The notes under the pieces: generated by a model
What the model was told of the DNA's origin: nothing
Databases searched by the model: none
The model's input: the letters and a program-made list of their open reading frames with translations, nothing else
Part shown: one piece after another, positions 41,196-50,494 of the stretch
Layout of the letters: each line of letters opens with the position of its first letter
Position numbering within the stretch: the stretch's first letter is position 1
DNA from: Micromonosporaceae bacterium KJ-029
GTDB taxonomy: Bacteria > Actinomycetota > Actinomycetes > Mycobacteriales > Micromonosporaceae
Length of the DNA: 64,000 nt
Assembly (NCBI GenBank): GCA_005402585.1
Contig: BIFP01000020.1
Span: forward strand, 235,156 to 299,155
Direction: 5' to 3'
Position numbers and translations under genes: made by a program

Positions 41196-42611
41196 TCAGG
41201 TCGGGATGTCCTCCAGCAGGTCCGTCACCATGGCGGCAATCGGAGAACGCTCCGAACGGCTGAGGGTGACGTGCGCGAAGAGCTGATGCCCCTTGAGCGC
41301 CTCGATCACGGCGGTCACCCCGTCATGTCGCCCGACCCGGAGATTGTCCCGCTGCGCGACGTCGTGGGTCAGCACCACCCGTGAGCCCTGGCCAATCCGG
41401 GACAGCACGGTCAGCAGCACCCCGCGCTCCAGCGACTGCGCCTCGTCGACGATGACGAAGGCGTCGTGCAGGCTGCGGCCACGAATGTGGGTCAGCGGCA
41501 GCACCTCGAGCAGGCCGCGTGAGGTGACCTCCTCCAGCACGTTCTCGTGCACCACGGAGCCGAGCGTGTCGAAGACCGCCTGGGCCCACGGCGACATCTT
41601 CTCCGACTCCGAGCCCGGCAGATAGCCCAGTTCCTGGCCACCGACGGCGTACAGCGGGCGGAAGACGACCACCTTCTTGTGCCGGCGACGCTCCATCACC
41701 GCCTCCAGCCCGGCACACAGCGCGAGGGCGGACTTTCCGGTGCCGGCCCGGCCGCCGAGCGAGACGATGCCGATCGACTCGTCGAGCAGCAGATCGAGGG
41801 CGACCCGCTGCTCGGCGGAACGGCCGTGCACGCCGAACGCCTCACGGTCGCCACGGACCAGCCGGACGGTCTTGTCCGGCAGCACCCGGCCGAGCGCCGA
41901 GCCCCGCACCGAGTGCAGCACCAGACCGGTGTGACAGGGCAGGCCGGCCGCCGCGTCGACATCGATGGTCTCCCCGCCGTAGAGCCGGGCGATGTCGTCC
42001 TCGCCCAGGTCCAGCTCGGCCATCCCGGTCCAGGTCGGATCGCTCGCCTGCCCGTGCCGGTACTCGTCCGCGCACAGGCCGACCGCGGCCGCCTTCACCC
42101 GCAACGGCATGTCCTTGCTGACCAGCGTGACCTCCCGCCCCTCGGCGGCGAGGTTCAGCGCGACGGAGAGGATCCGGGCATCGTTGGACTCGTTGCGGAA
42201 GCCGGGCGGCAGCACCCCGTCGTCGGTGTGGTTGAGCTCCACCCGGAGCGTGCCGCCGAACTCGTTGGCGGGTATCGGCCGGTCCAGCCGGCCGTGACAC
42301 ACCCGCAACTCGTCCAGCATGCGCAGGGACTGCCGGGCGAACCAGCCCAACTCGGGGTGATGCCGCTTGCCCTCCAACTCGGAGATCACCACCAGGGGAA
42401 TTACCACCTCGTGCTCGGCGAAGCGGTGGAACGCCGCCGGATCACTGAGCAGGACGGAGGTGTCCAGTACGAAGGACTGGCCCGATGGTCGAGGCTCCCT
42501 GGGGTCGGCCGACCCGGCGGCCGCGGTACGGCGGCTCCGGGTGGTGCGGCGGGTCGTGGCAGTCGCGGCCGGGCTCTGGTCGGCACCAGCGGTCGTACGG
42601 CGAGTCGTCAC
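41196..42611 (-). CDS. PIN domain plus PhoH-like ATPase
   Basis: 471 aa from GTG at 42611 (GGAG 8 nt upstream). The N-terminal PIN nuclease domain begins [12 protein letters not shown] (about residue 40) and includes [13 protein letters not shown]. The PhoH ATPase domain has Walker [15 protein letters not shown] and Walker [14 protein letters not shown]. Such PIN-PhoH (PhoH2-like) proteins are RNA-dependent ATPases/helicases with RNase activity. A TAGCGT box lies 6 nt before an alternative ATG at 42752, which would add a 47-residue Pro/Arg-rich extension; the shorter start looks more protein-like. Confidence 0.92.
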   Translation of the reverse strand: MTTRRTTAGADQSPAATATTRRTTRSRRTAAAGSADPREPRPSGQSFVLDTSVLLSDPAAFHRFAEHEVVIPLVVISELEGKRHHPELGWFARQSLRMLDELRVCHGRLDRPIPANEFGGTLRVELNHTDDGVLPPGFRNESNDARILSVALNLAAEGREVTLVSKDMPLRVKAAAVGLCADEYRHGQASDPTWTGMAELDLGEDDIARLYGGETIDVDAAAGLPCHTGLVLHSVRGSALGRVLPDKTVRLVRGDREAFGVHGRSAEQRVALDLLLDESIGIVSLGGRAGTGKSALALCAGLEAVMERRRHKKVVVFRPLYAVGGQELGYLPGSESEKMSPWAQAVFDTLGSVVHENVLEEVTSRGLLEVLPLTHIRGRSLHDAFVIVDEAQSLERGVLLTVLSRIGQGSRVVLTHDVAQRDNLRVGRHDGVTAVIEALKGHQLFAHVTLSRSERSPIAAMVTDLLEDIPT

Positions 42612-42956
42612 AGGCCTGCTCCGGCGGATGGGCACCCGGCCACCCGCGGTCCGCCTCCTCCGGTGCCCGGCTGGACACGGGGTCGGATGCGGGCCCCGTG
42701 TGCGAGGTCGCAGGCCGGGCGGGCCGGCTGGCCCGGGACACTCCCGTGCCATGACTAGACGCTAGCTCCCCGCAACCCTCCCGGCTAGAGGTCGTCCGTT
42801 AACGTCCGATGGCAGGTGAACCGGCCGGGATGCATGCCCCCTGCGCGCATCCCGGCCGGTGGAACCATCGTCACCGGTCTGACGTGGCCCCAGCGACGCA
42901 CGCCCGAAGGGCGGCGCGCCGCGCCTGTGGACGGGCCTGGGGCCCGTCGACCGGTC
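42612..42956. other. Intergenic region ahead of phoH
   Basis: Holds the probable phoH promoter (TAGCGT at 42759-42764, minus strand) and the terminator at 42820-42860 of the operon coming from the right. Codon-like openness here is typical of GC-rich DNA; no further gene is supported. Confidence 0.5.
42820..42860 (-). terminator. Hairpin behind the 43665-42957 operon
   Basis: Perfect 14-bp arms (ACCGGCCGGGATGC / GCATCCCGGCCGGT) with a 13-nt loop, about 100 nt past the stop at 42957. Confidence 0.7.
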
Positions 42957-43292
42957 TCAGCCGGTCCGCCGGACGAGGGTGCCGGTCGGGTGCCGCCCGG
43001 TGACCGAGGCGGCCGGCTCCGCGAACGACGATCCGGTGTACGTGGTGCCCGGGCGACCCACGGTGGCGGAGACCCGGGTGGTGGTGGGTCCGGCGACCGC
43101 GAGGGCGGAGGAGATCGCGGCCTGGGCGTCCCGGCGGCGCCGGTTCCAAGCCCCACGGTCGCCGTCGAAGTAGCCCTGCCGGTACCCGAAGCGGTAACCG
43201 ATCCGATAGCTCAGCTGCCCGTGCAGCCGCCCGGCGGCGTAGCTCGTCGCGGCCAGCACGAGGACGAGGAAGATCGCCAGAAAGGGGCTCAT
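42957..43292 (-). CDS. Small single-pass membrane protein, unknown
   Basis: 111 aa from ATG at 43292. An N-terminal membrane helix (FLAIFLVLVLAATSYAAG) is followed by a Tyr/Gly motif (YRIGYRFGYRQGYFDGD), a basic segment and a Thr/Ser/Pro-rich tail. The GYxxGY periodicity is like that of lipid- or metal-binding tails, but this is only an impression. Probably in an operon with the unknown gene 28 nt upstream. Not recognised. Confidence 0.68.
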   Translation of the reverse strand: MSPFLAIFLVLVLAATSYAAGRLHGQLSYRIGYRFGYRQGYFDGDRGAWNRRRRDAQAAISSALAVAGPTTTRVSATVGRPGTTYTGSSFAEPAASVTGRHPTGTLVRRTG

Positions 43293-43320
43293 CCGGCGGC
43301 TCCGGTTCCCCGCGCGCCGC

Positions 43321-43665
43321 TCATCGCTCCTCCGGTTCGACCGTGGTGGGGTCGGCGACCAGGAGCCGGTCCAGGTCGTCGGTGCCGATCTCCTCCACCA
43401 GTTCGACACTGATCCGGCAGCCGTCCACGACCACCTCGGCCACCGACGCCCGGCGGATCTCCCCACCGGCGTCGTAGACCCGGACGCTCAGTTCCGGGCA
43501 GCCGAGGTGGGTCCGCCAGGCGTTCCACTCGGCCCGGTCGCCGACACTCAGCGACAGGTAGCGACAGCCCCGGGCGAGGTAGAGGCGCCATGGCGCGGTC
43601 AACCCGGCGGCGACCCCCTCTGCGATCAGGCCGAAGGCCTGGGCACGGGTTGCGAGTTCGGTCAC
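43321..43665 (-). CDS. Small soluble protein, unknown
   Basis: 114 aa, GTG start with GGGAGGTGCG directly upstream. Mixed alpha/beta composition (WRLYLARGCRYLSLSVGDRAEW ... VVVDGCRISVELVEEIG), acidic C-terminus, no membrane segment. Likely co-transcribed with the membrane protein downstream. Divergent from the HTH regulator at 43930, with which it shares a control region. Not recognised. Confidence 0.7.
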   Translation of the reverse strand: MTELATRAQAFGLIAEGVAAGLTAPWRLYLARGCRYLSLSVGDRAEWNAWRTHLGCPELSVRVYDAGGEIRRASVAEVVVDGCRISVELVEEIGTDDLDRLLVADPTTVEPEER

Positions 43666-43929
43666 CGCACCTCCCCCACAACGGGCGCGTGACGCAGGCG
43701 AGCACTGATCGTCTCATGCACGTGACACACCGTAGGTTGTCCCATGGGCGTGACAGTATCAGCTTTTCGTGCGTTTGCCTCCGCACCTACGTACATCTAT
43801 CCTGCGCAGGTGACACCCCTCAGGAACAGTGCTGGACCCCTTCTCGGCCGCTCCACCTCCACGTCACGCAAGCGTGACAAGCGCGTGCCAGAGGCTCCCC
43901 CTCAGACCCAACGGTCGTACGGTCACGAG
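43666..43929. promoter_or_regulatory. Divergent control region with repeated GTGAC motifs
   Basis: GTGAC occurs at 43689, 43722, 43750, 43810 and 43874, mostly as CGTGACA, and a perfect dyad GTCACGC-AA-GCGTGAC lies at 43863-43878. TTGTCC (43738) and TATC (43756) could be promoter parts. The dyad 50 bp upstream of the HTH gene is a good operator candidate. Confidence 0.5.
43918..43923 (+). promoter_or_regulatory. Putative -10 box of the HTH gene
   Basis: TACGGT, 6 nt before GTG at 43930; no ribosome-binding site in the spacer. Confidence 0.45.
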
Positions 43930-44370
43930 GTGACCGAGACCGCCAACGCCCGGAAGATCGCCTTCGCCACCTTCGTCCGGCGGGCTCTCGATGAGGCCCG
44001 CGCGACCCGGGCGTGGAGCGGCACCGAGGTCTCCCGGCGTACCGGCGTCTCACGACAGACCATCAACCGCTGGGTGCGCGGCGACTGGGCCAGCGACCCG
44101 GAGGCCGAACGGGTCGTGGCGTTCTGCGAGGGCCTGGGGCTCGACCCGGCGGCGGCCTTCGCGGCGCTGGGCTGGGACCGCAACGCCTCCCGCCGGGACG
44201 CCCCGCCCCCGCCGCCGATGGACCCGGACGTCGAGGCGCTGCTGCGCCGGCTGGTGGACCCCGACGTCTCAGACGCGGAGAAGTTCCACATCCGGGAAAC
44301 CGTTCGTTACCTCGCATACCGCCCGACTCTGCCGGTCGCTGGCCGAAAGCGAGGGACCGCCGCCAGTTAG
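43930..44370 (+). CDS. Helix-turn-helix DNA-binding protein
   Basis: 146 aa from GTG at 43930. Helix-turn-helix of XRE type at residues about 30-55 (GTEVSRRTGVSRQTINRWVRGDW), then a region DPEAERVVAFCEGLGLDPAAAFAALGW typical of actinobacterial XRE proteins, a Pro run and a short helical C-terminus (DAEKFHIRETVRYLAY). Target genes unknown; the repeated GTGAC motifs upstream suggest autoregulation. An upstream extension to 43744 is open but poorly protein-like. Confidence 0.85.
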   Translation: MTETANARKIAFATFVRRALDEARATRAWSGTEVSRRTGVSRQTINRWVRGDWASDPEAERVVAFCEGLGLDPAAAFAALGWDRNASRRDAPPPPPMDPDVEALLRRLVDPDVSDAEKFHIRETVRYLAYRPTLPVAGRKRGTAAS

Positions 44371-44530
44371 TTCCTCAGATGGCGAAAGAACAGCAGGTCA
44401 GCCTTATTCGTTTCGCTACGGGGCAGGAACGGGCGCGCTAGCGTCCGTATTCGTACTGCTTGGGCTCGTCGTCGGTGGGGGGACGGGACAAGGCCGAACC
44501 CAGCCCTGCGGGACAGAAGGGGGTCTGTTG

Positions 44531-44884
44531 ATGACCCTGAAATGGTTGGCAGTCGTTATCGCGACGGTCTCGGTGACGCTGTGCGTCACCGGCAACGCGG
44601 TGACCCTGGCCCTGAACGGCGGGCAGCTTCCGCTGCTCGTCAACCTGCTCGCGCTCGTCACCGCGGGCACCGCGATCGTCCTGGCCGTCGTCGCCGAGCT
44701 GCACGACCGGCTCAACGACCGGCTCACCGCGCTCACCGAGTTCCTGGTGGAACGGCTGCGGGAGATCGACGCGCACACCGGTGACCGGAACAGCGGGTTC
44801 GTCGAGGGCTACCTGCTCAGCCACGGCCAGGATGCTGCTGTGGTGCCCTTCGGACGCCGCGGACGTGGAGCCGCCGAACGCTGA
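44531..44884 (+). CDS. Two-helix membrane protein, unknown
   Basis: 117 aa, ATG at 44531 with AAGGGGGT upstream. Two membrane helices (residues about 4-28 and 35-55) are followed by an amphipathic helix (DRLNDRLTALTEFLVERLREID) and a short tail. Between the HTH gene and otsB, all on plus. Not recognised. Confidence 0.75.
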   Translation: MTLKWLAVVIATVSVTLCVTGNAVTLALNGGQLPLLVNLLALVTAGTAIVLAVVAELHDRLNDRLTALTEFLVERLREIDAHTGDRNSGFVEGYLLSHGQDAAVVPFGRRGRGAAER

Positions 44885-44940
44885 TCGCACTCACCGCCCG
44901 CACCGGATCCGGGCCCAGGATTGGCCGGCGAAACCCGGGG

Positions 44941-44946
44941 TACGCT
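44941..44946 (+). promoter_or_regulatory. Putative -10 box of otsB
   Basis: TACGCT, 7 nt before GTG at 44954; no ribosome-binding site in the spacer. Confidence 0.5.
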
Positions 44947-44953
44947 GTCGCGC

Positions 44954-45778
44954 GTGCCGCCGTTGAATCTGGGCAACCAGCAGCCGAAGATCCCGCTGAA
45001 CGCCGACCAGGCCTGGCAGACGACCGCCGACCGGGCGGCCGACACAGTGCTCTTCTTCGACTTCGACGGGACACTCGCGCCGGTCGCCGACGATCCGACG
45101 CAGGTACAGCCCGCGCCGAAGGTGCTGGCCGCGATCGAGGCGCTCGCCCCGGTGGTGCGGCGGGTCGCGATCGTCTCCGCCCGCCCGGTGGAGTTCCTGC
45201 GGGAACACTTCGGCGGGCTGGTCGGCGTCGACCTCTACGGGCTCTACGGGCTGGAGCACAGCCACTCCGGCGGGGAGACCGTCACGGAGCCGGCCGCGCT
45301 GCCCTGGGTGCCGACCATGGCCGAACTCGCCGACCTGGCCCGCGCCGAACTGCCACCGGGCGCCCTCGTCGAGTACAAGCGACTCTCCGTGGCACTGCAC
45401 TGGCGTACCGCCCCGCAACTCGCCTCCACCGTCGAAGAGTGGGGTCGCGCGCAGGCCGAACGCCTCGGCCTGCGGGTGCAGGTCGGCCGGATGGTGCTGG
45501 AGGTGAAGCCGCCGGTCGACCGGGACAAGGGCATGGTCATCGACGAGCTGGTGCGGGGAGCGGGCGGCGCCTGGTACTTCGGCGACGACGTCTCCGATAT
45601 CAAGGCCTTCGCCGCACTGCGGGCCCGGGCCGCCGCCGACCCCGACTTCCTGGGCGTCTGCGTCGCCGTCGCCAACCCGGAGACCGGCGACGAGGTCGCC
45701 GAGGCCGCCGACCTCACCATCGACTCCCCGGCCGCCCTGGGCGACTTCCTCACCCAGGCGATCCACCGCCTCGGCTGA
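44954..45778 (+). CDS. otsB: Trehalose-6-phosphate phosphatase
   Basis: 274 aa HAD-superfamily enzyme: motif I FFDFDGTLAPV, motif II IVSARPVEFL, the EVKPPVDRDKG lysine and motif IV YFGDDVSDIKAF. Removes phosphate from trehalose-6-phosphate. The synthase partner otsA is not in the window. Start chosen at GTG 44954 because of the TACGCT box; an upstream TTG at 44921 is less likely. Confidence 0.93.
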   Translation: MPPLNLGNQQPKIPLNADQAWQTTADRAADTVLFFDFDGTLAPVADDPTQVQPAPKVLAAIEALAPVVRRVAIVSARPVEFLREHFGGLVGVDLYGLYGLEHSHSGGETVTEPAALPWVPTMAELADLARAELPPGALVEYKRLSVALHWRTAPQLASTVEEWGRAQAERLGLRVQVGRMVLEVKPPVDRDKGMVIDELVRGAGGAWYFGDDVSDIKAFAALRARAAADPDFLGVCVAVANPETGDEVAEAADLTIDSPAALGDFLTQAIHRLG

Positions 45779-45790
45779 GCGGCGGACCGG

Positions 45791-46561
45791 TCAGACGCCG
45801 AAGCGACGCTGACGGGTGGCGTACGAGCGCAGGGCGCGGAGGAAGTCGACCCGGCGGAAGTCGGGCCAGTTGAGTTCGCAGAAGTAGAACTCCGAGTGCG
45901 CCGACTGCCACAGCATGAAGCCCGAGAGGCGCTGCTCGCCACTGGTCCGGATGATCAGATCCGGGTCCGGCAGGCCGCGGGTGTACAGGTGCTCGGAGAT
46001 GTCGTCCACGTCGAGCGAGCCGGCCAGGTCCTCCAGTGTGCCGCCATTCGCCGCGTGCTCCAGCAGCAGTGAGCGCACCGCGTCGGCGATCTCCCGCCGG
46101 CCGCCGTACCCGACCGCGATGTTGACCTGCGCGCCGCCTCCGCGCTCCCGGGTCCGCTCCTCGGCGGCCTTGAGCGCCGCCGCGTGGTGTGCCGGCAGCA
46201 CGTCGAGCGCACCGACCATCCGCAGCCGCCAGGGGTTGCCCTCCTCGGCGAGTTCGGTGGTCAGGTCCTCGATGATCTGAAGCAGCGGATCCAGCTCCGC
46301 CGTCGGACGCGAGAGGTTGTCGGTGGAGAGCAGCCAGAGCGTGACGTGTCCCACACCGGCGGCGTCGCACCAGCGCAGCAACTCCTTGATCCGCTCGGCG
46401 CCCATCCGGTGCCCGTCGTTCGGGTCGACGAAGCCCATCTCGCGGGCCCACCTGCGGTTGCCGTCACACATCACACCCACATGACGGGGGACCGGACAGC
46501 CCGCGAGCCTGGCGGTCAGCCGCCGCTCGTACACGGAGTAGAGAATTTTCCGCAGAGTCAT
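45791..46561 (-). CDS. Isoprenyl transferase (cis-prenyl diphosphate synthase)
   Basis: 256 aa. Catalytic MCDGNRRWAREMG near residue 30, plus NIAVGYGGRREIADA, LIIRTSGEQRLSGFMLWQ and the SEFYFCELNWPDF region define the UppS family. The sequence is closest in style to the short-chain Z-farnesyl diphosphate synthase of mycobacteria (Rv1086), so it may make Z,E-FPP and not undecaprenyl diphosphate. ATG at 46561 lies 7 nt behind a TACCCT box. Confidence 0.93.
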   Translation of the reverse strand: MTLRKILYSVYERRLTARLAGCPVPRHVGVMCDGNRRWAREMGFVDPNDGHRMGAERIKELLRWCDAAGVGHVTLWLLSTDNLSRPTAELDPLLQIIEDLTTELAEEGNPWRLRMVGALDVLPAHHAAALKAAEERTRERGGGAQVNIAVGYGGRREIADAVRSLLLEHAANGGTLEDLAGSLDVDDISEHLYTRGLPDPDLIIRTSGEQRLSGFMLWQSAHSEFYFCELNWPDFRRVDFLRALRSYATRQRRFGV

Positions 46562-46568
46562 CAGCTTC

Positions 46569-46574
46569 AGGGTA
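46569..46574 (-). promoter_or_regulatory. Putative -10 box of the prenyl transferase gene
   Basis: TACCCT (minus strand), 7 nt before the ATG; no ribosome-binding site in the spacer. Confidence 0.45.
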
Positions 46575-46721
46575 GCGAGCCGTCGGGCCGATCGGTGTGC
46601 CGGAGGCCGATGCCGCGCCGGGATGCCGAACGGGAACGGACCGACGGTCCCGAGCGGGGCGGGCTCTGGCTGGGCAAACTCGGGCCGGGGCAGCTCAGGC
46701 CGGGGGCGGGTTCAGGCCGGC

Positions 46722-47594
46722 TCAGGTCGGGGCGGGTTCAGGCTGGGTCGGGGCGGCGGTACGGGCGGACCGTTGCACTCCGTACACGGCGAGGCCGGCG
46801 GCGGCGACCAGCGGCGCGCCGTCGCGGATCAGGCCGTCGAGGCCGAGCAGCCACCAGCACAGCGGCAGATCGACGGCGAGTACCGCGACACTGACCCCGA
46901 CGAGCAGGGTGCCCGCCCACCGCCGGCCGCGCATCAGGAAGGCGGTGCAGAACAGCACCACGTAGCTGGTCACGACGCCCGCGCCCAACCAGAACAGCAC
47001 CGCGGGCACGGCGAGCAGCCGCCCGTCCAGGATCGCCGCCGCCGCGACCAGCGCCGGGACCAGCATCAGCGGGCTGTACGTAAACGCGGCGACCCGGCTG
47101 GTCAGCAGCCAGGCGCTCGCCTCGGGCCGGCGTGGTGGTGTCTCCCGCCAGCGGATGCCGGACCGGTCGATGACCAGGCGGGGCCGGTGCCGTACCAGGT
47201 GCTCGGCGAGCGCCGGGGACCGGTACAGCAGCCAGACCACGACCGCGCAGAGCGCGGTGAGCAGGGCAAAGCCGAGCAGCCCGGGCAGCGGCGGCACGCC
47301 GTGTCGGGGCACGATCAGCCGGCCGACCGCGAAGACCGTGGTGACGGCGAGGATCAGGCCGAGTGGGCGGGCCACCGTCCGGCCGCGACGCACATGCCCG
47401 ATCAGGAGTAGGAAGCCGAACGAACGCAGCATCGCCCAGCCGGTCCGAACCGCGAACCCGAAGCCCTGCTCCGGGGCGTACCACCAGTTGAGTGCCTCGA
47501 CCACGACGGTGGCCACAGCGGTCACCGCGAGCAGCGCGGTCAGCGCCCGGACGGCGGACGGCCGCCGGACTTCGGTCTCGGCGGCCGTCCTCAT
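46722..47594 (-). CDS. Polytopic membrane protein, unknown
   Basis: 290 aa from ATG at 47594. About seven to eight hydrophobic segments; a charged loop (LVRHRPRLVIDRSGIRWRET) lies in the middle. No family recognised. It follows pckG by 31 nt on the same strand and may be co-transcribed. Behind its stop, 46655-46745 is G-rich low-complexity DNA with GCGGGTTCAGGC repeated at 46706 and 46732. Confidence 0.75.
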   Translation of the reverse strand: MRTAAETEVRRPSAVRALTALLAVTAVATVVVEALNWWYAPEQGFGFAVRTGWAMLRSFGFLLLIGHVRRGRTVARPLGLILAVTTVFAVGRLIVPRHGVPPLPGLLGFALLTALCAVVVWLLYRSPALAEHLVRHRPRLVIDRSGIRWRETPPRRPEASAWLLTSRVAAFTYSPLMLVPALVAAAAILDGRLLAVPAVLFWLGAGVVTSYVVLFCTAFLMRGRRWAGTLLVGVSVAVLAVDLPLCWWLLGLDGLIRDGAPLVAAAGLAVYGVQRSARTAAPTQPEPAPT

Positions 47595-47625
47595 GAGATC
47601 CGATGATGCCCGGATCCGGCGTCGA

Positions 47626-49476
47626 TCACACCTGGCGCTGTGGCTGCTCCGCGTCCAGTCGGGCGCGCAGGGCGTCCAGCTCGGCCCAGAGGACACCGGG
47701 CAGCTTCTCGCCGAACTTCTCGAACCACTCGGTGATGAGCGGCAGTTCGTCCCGCCACTCGTCCGGGTCGACCTTCATCGCGATCCGGACGTCCTCCGGG
47801 GTCATGTCCAGGCCCTCGACGTCGAGGGAGTCCAGCGCCGGGACCATGCCGATCGGGGTCTCCACCGCCTCCGCCCGACCCTCGAGCCGCTCGACGATCC
47901 ACTTGAGCACCCGGGAGTTCTCGCCGAAGCCGGGCCAGAGGAAGTTGCCCTCCGGGTCCTTGCGGAACCAGTTGACGTAGTAGACGCGCGGCAGCTTCGA
48001 CTCGTCGCCGTCGGCGCCCTTGCCCATCTCGATCCAGTGCCGGAAGTAGTCGCCGCCGTGGTAGCCGATGAACGGCAGCATCGCCATCGGGTCGCGGCGT
48101 ACCACGCCGACCGCGCCGGAGGCGGCGGCGGTGGTCTCCGAGGAGAGCGTGGCACCCAGGTAGACGCCGTGCACCCAGTCCCGGGCCTCGGTCACCAGCG
48201 GGATCGTGTCGCGACGCCGGCCGCCGAACAGGATCGCGTCGATCGGCACCCCGTTGGGGTCGTAGTAGTCCTCGGCGAGGATCGGGCACTGGGTGATCGG
48301 GGTGCAGAACCGGCTGTTCGCGTGCGAGGAGAGGTTCTCGCTCTCCGGCGTCCAGTCGTTGCCCTTCCAGTCGATCAGGTGCGCCGGCGGCTCACCCATG
48401 CCCTCCCACCAGATGTCGCCATCGTCGGTGAGGGCGACATTGGTGAAGATGGAGTTGCCCCGGTCCAGCGTCCGCATGGCGTTGGCGTTGGTCTTCCAGT
48501 CCGTGCCGGGCGCGACGCCGAACAGGCCGTACTCCGGGTTGACCGCGTAGAGCCGGCCGTCCGGGCCGAAACGCATCCAGGCGATGTCGTCGCCGATCGT
48601 CTCGACCTTCCAGCCCGGAATGGTCGGCTCCAGCATGGCCAGGTTGGTCTTGCCGCAGGCCGACGGGAAGGCACCGGCGATGTGGTAGACCCGCCCCTCC
48701 GGAGAGGTGATCTTCAGGATCAGCATGTGCTCGGCGAGCCAACCCTCGTCGCGCCCCATCACACTGGCGATCCGCAGCGAGTAGCACTTCTTGCCGAGCA
48801 GCGAGTTACCGCCGTAGCCGGAGCCGAAGGACCAGATCTCGCGGGTCTCCGGGAAGTGCGAGATGTACTTGGTGTCGTTGCACGGCCAGGCCACGTCCTG
48901 CTGGCCGGGCGCCAGCGGCGCGCCGATCGAGTGCAGGGCGTGCACGAAGTCCGCGTCGTCGCCCATCGCCTCAAGGATCTTGGCACCCATCCGAGTCATG
49001 ATCCGCATGGAGGCGACCACGTACGGGCTGTCGGTGATCTCCACACCGAACATCGGGCTCTCGGCCTCGACCGGGCCCATGACGAACGGGATGACGTACA
49101 TCGTCCGCCCGCGCATCGAACCGCGGTACAGATCCGTCATGGTGCGCTTCATCTCGGCGGGCGCCATCCAGTTGTTGGTGGGGCCGGCGTCCGCTTCGTC
49201 GACGGAACAGATGAACGTACGCTCCTCGACCCGGGCGACATCCGTCGGGTCGGTCCGTGCGTAGAACGAGTTGGGCTTCTTTTCCGGGTTGAGCCGGACG
49301 ATGGTGCCGGCCTCGACCAGTTCATCGGTGAGGCGACGCCATTCCTGATCGGACCCGTCCACCCAGACGACCTGTTCGGGCGTGGTCAGTTCAGCGACCT
49401 CACGGACCCAGGCGAGGAGTTTGGGGTGGGACGTCGGGGCCTGATCGATACCCCGAACGGTGGCCGGAGCAACCAT
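47626..49476 (-). CDS. pckG: Phosphoenolpyruvate carboxykinase (GTP)
   Basis: 616 aa from ATG at 49476 (AAGGAGATG upstream). Converts oxaloacetate and GTP to PEP, CO2 and GDP. GTP-type motifs: [13 protein letters not shown] (kinase P-loop with the hyper-reactive Cys), [14 protein letters not shown], and [12 protein letters not shown]. It catalyses the opposite flux to ppc in this window. A Crp-like site lies 138 bp upstream. Confidence 0.98.
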   Translation of the reverse strand: MVAPATVRGIDQAPTSHPKLLAWVREVAELTTPEQVVWVDGSDQEWRRLTDELVEAGTIVRLNPEKKPNSFYARTDPTDVARVEERTFICSVDEADAGPTNNWMAPAEMKRTMTDLYRGSMRGRTMYVIPFVMGPVEAESPMFGVEITDSPYVVASMRIMTRMGAKILEAMGDDADFVHALHSIGAPLAPGQQDVAWPCNDTKYISHFPETREIWSFGSGYGGNSLLGKKCYSLRIASVMGRDEGWLAEHMLILKITSPEGRVYHIAGAFPSACGKTNLAMLEPTIPGWKVETIGDDIAWMRFGPDGRLYAVNPEYGLFGVAPGTDWKTNANAMRTLDRGNSIFTNVALTDDGDIWWEGMGEPPAHLIDWKGNDWTPESENLSSHANSRFCTPITQCPILAEDYYDPNGVPIDAILFGGRRRDTIPLVTEARDWVHGVYLGATLSSETTAAASGAVGVVRRDPMAMLPFIGYHGGDYFRHWIEMGKGADGDESKLPRVYYVNWFRKDPEGNFLWPGFGENSRVLKWIVERLEGRAEAVETPIGMVPALDSLDVEGLDMTPEDVRIAMKVDPDEWRDELPLITEWFEKFGEKLPGVLWAELDALRARLDAEQPQRQV

Positions 49477-49892
49477 GACACATCTCCTTGTGGTCGACGC
49501 TGACCGGTCTATGGAGTGCACGAGTCTCGGCGCCGCGATGCGCGTCGCCTTCGTGGAAACCTGGGATTGGGCTCAGCGTAAACCGATAGACCTCTCCAGT
49601 CAGTGGTACTGGTTGTGAAGAACTGCACAAGGTACGGCCACGCTGCGGCATCACGAGCCTTTACCCGCTTTCACGCGCAGTTTCACGCAAATCCTGCGGT
49701 GGACCTCCGGCCGCCCAGCCGCCGGGCCGGAGCCGTGGGCCGCTTTCCGACCGGACGACCGGTAGGGGAAATCGACTCCGGATTCGACAGATCCGGTTAC
49801 GCTCCGTTCGTGCCCGTTCGCGCCGCCGCACCGGTGGACCCCGCTGGCCGTTGCTACCCAACCGTGAGGCCGTCAACCGGTACGCTCGCACG
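49477..49892. promoter_or_regulatory. Divergent region between pckG and the first GtrA gene
   Basis: 416 bp without a convincing gene. It holds a Crp-like sequence at 49614-49629 (TGTGAAGAACTGCACA, one mismatch to TGTGA-N6-TCACA) and TTTCACGC repeated at 49669 and 49681. The left part is less GC-rich than the surroundings, as expected for promoters. Confidence 0.45.
49881..49886 (+). promoter_or_regulatory. Putative -10 box of GtrA gene 1
   Basis: TACGCT, 6 nt before GTG at 49893. Confidence 0.5.
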
Positions 49893-50432
49893 GTGGCCGC
49901 CACGATGACCGGGGAGCCAGGCTCCCGGCAGACCCGCCCGGGTCTGGTCCACTCCCTGCTCGACCGTTTCGGTCACCTCGTCCGGGAGCTGAGCAAGTTC
50001 GCGACCGTGGGCGGCATCGCCTTCTTCATCGACTTCCTGCTGTTCAACTACCTGATCAGCCTGCACGGGATGGAACAGCTCACCGCGAAGACCGTCTCCA
50101 CGGTGGTGGCGGCGACGATCGCCTTCCTCGGCAACCGGTTCTGGACGTGGCGGCACCGCAAGCGCTCCAACCCGGCCCGCGAGTACGCGCTGTTCTTCTT
50201 CTTCAACGCCGTGGGCCTGGGCATCGCGGTGGCCTGCCTGGCCGTCAGCCGGTACGGGCTCGGCAGCATCTGGCCGCAGGTCTTCGAGACCCGACTGGCC
50301 GACAACATCGCCAGCTTCGTGGTGGGTACGGGGCTCGGCACGCTGTTCCGATTCTGGTCGTACCGGCGGTTCGTCTTCGTGGAAGCGGGAACCCAGACCG
50401 CTACGGAAGTGAACCGGGACCGCGGGGCGTGA
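49893..50432 (+). CDS. GtrA-like membrane protein 1
   Basis: 179 aa (GTG 49893; ATG 49905 possible). Four membrane helices with GtrA signatures: ELSKFATVGGIAFFIDFLLF, FLGNRFWTWRHR, REYALFFFFNAVGLG, FRFWSYRRFVF. GtrA proteins are thought to flip or help transfer polyprenyl-linked sugars for cell-wall or arabinogalactan-like polymers. A paralogue follows directly. Confidence 0.9.
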   Translation: MAATMTGEPGSRQTRPGLVHSLLDRFGHLVRELSKFATVGGIAFFIDFLLFNYLISLHGMEQLTAKTVSTVVAATIAFLGNRFWTWRHRKRSNPAREYALFFFFNAVGLGIAVACLAVSRYGLGSIWPQVFETRLADNIASFVVGTGLGTLFRFWSYRRFVFVEAGTQTATEVNRDRGA

Positions 50433-50481
50433 CCTGCCGCCCACCATCCGGCCGGAGCCAGCCGGCGCCCGCCCACTGCCC

Positions 50482-50487
50482 TAAGGT
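50482..50487 (+). promoter_or_regulatory. Putative -10 box of GtrA gene 2
   Basis: TAAGGT, 7 nt before ATG at 50495; AAGGTG could alternatively be the ribosome-binding site. Confidence 0.35.
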
Positions 50488-50494
50488 GTTGCGC

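Noticed and set aside
43744..43929. Longer start for the HTH protein at 43744
   Set aside because: The added 62 residues are not protein-like and would cover the promoter with its GTGAC boxes; GTG at 43930 is preceded by a TACGGT box.
46655..46745. G-rich repeats as a distinct mobile element
   Set aside because: Only short imperfect GGTTCAGG-type steps; low-complexity DNA around a gene end explains them.
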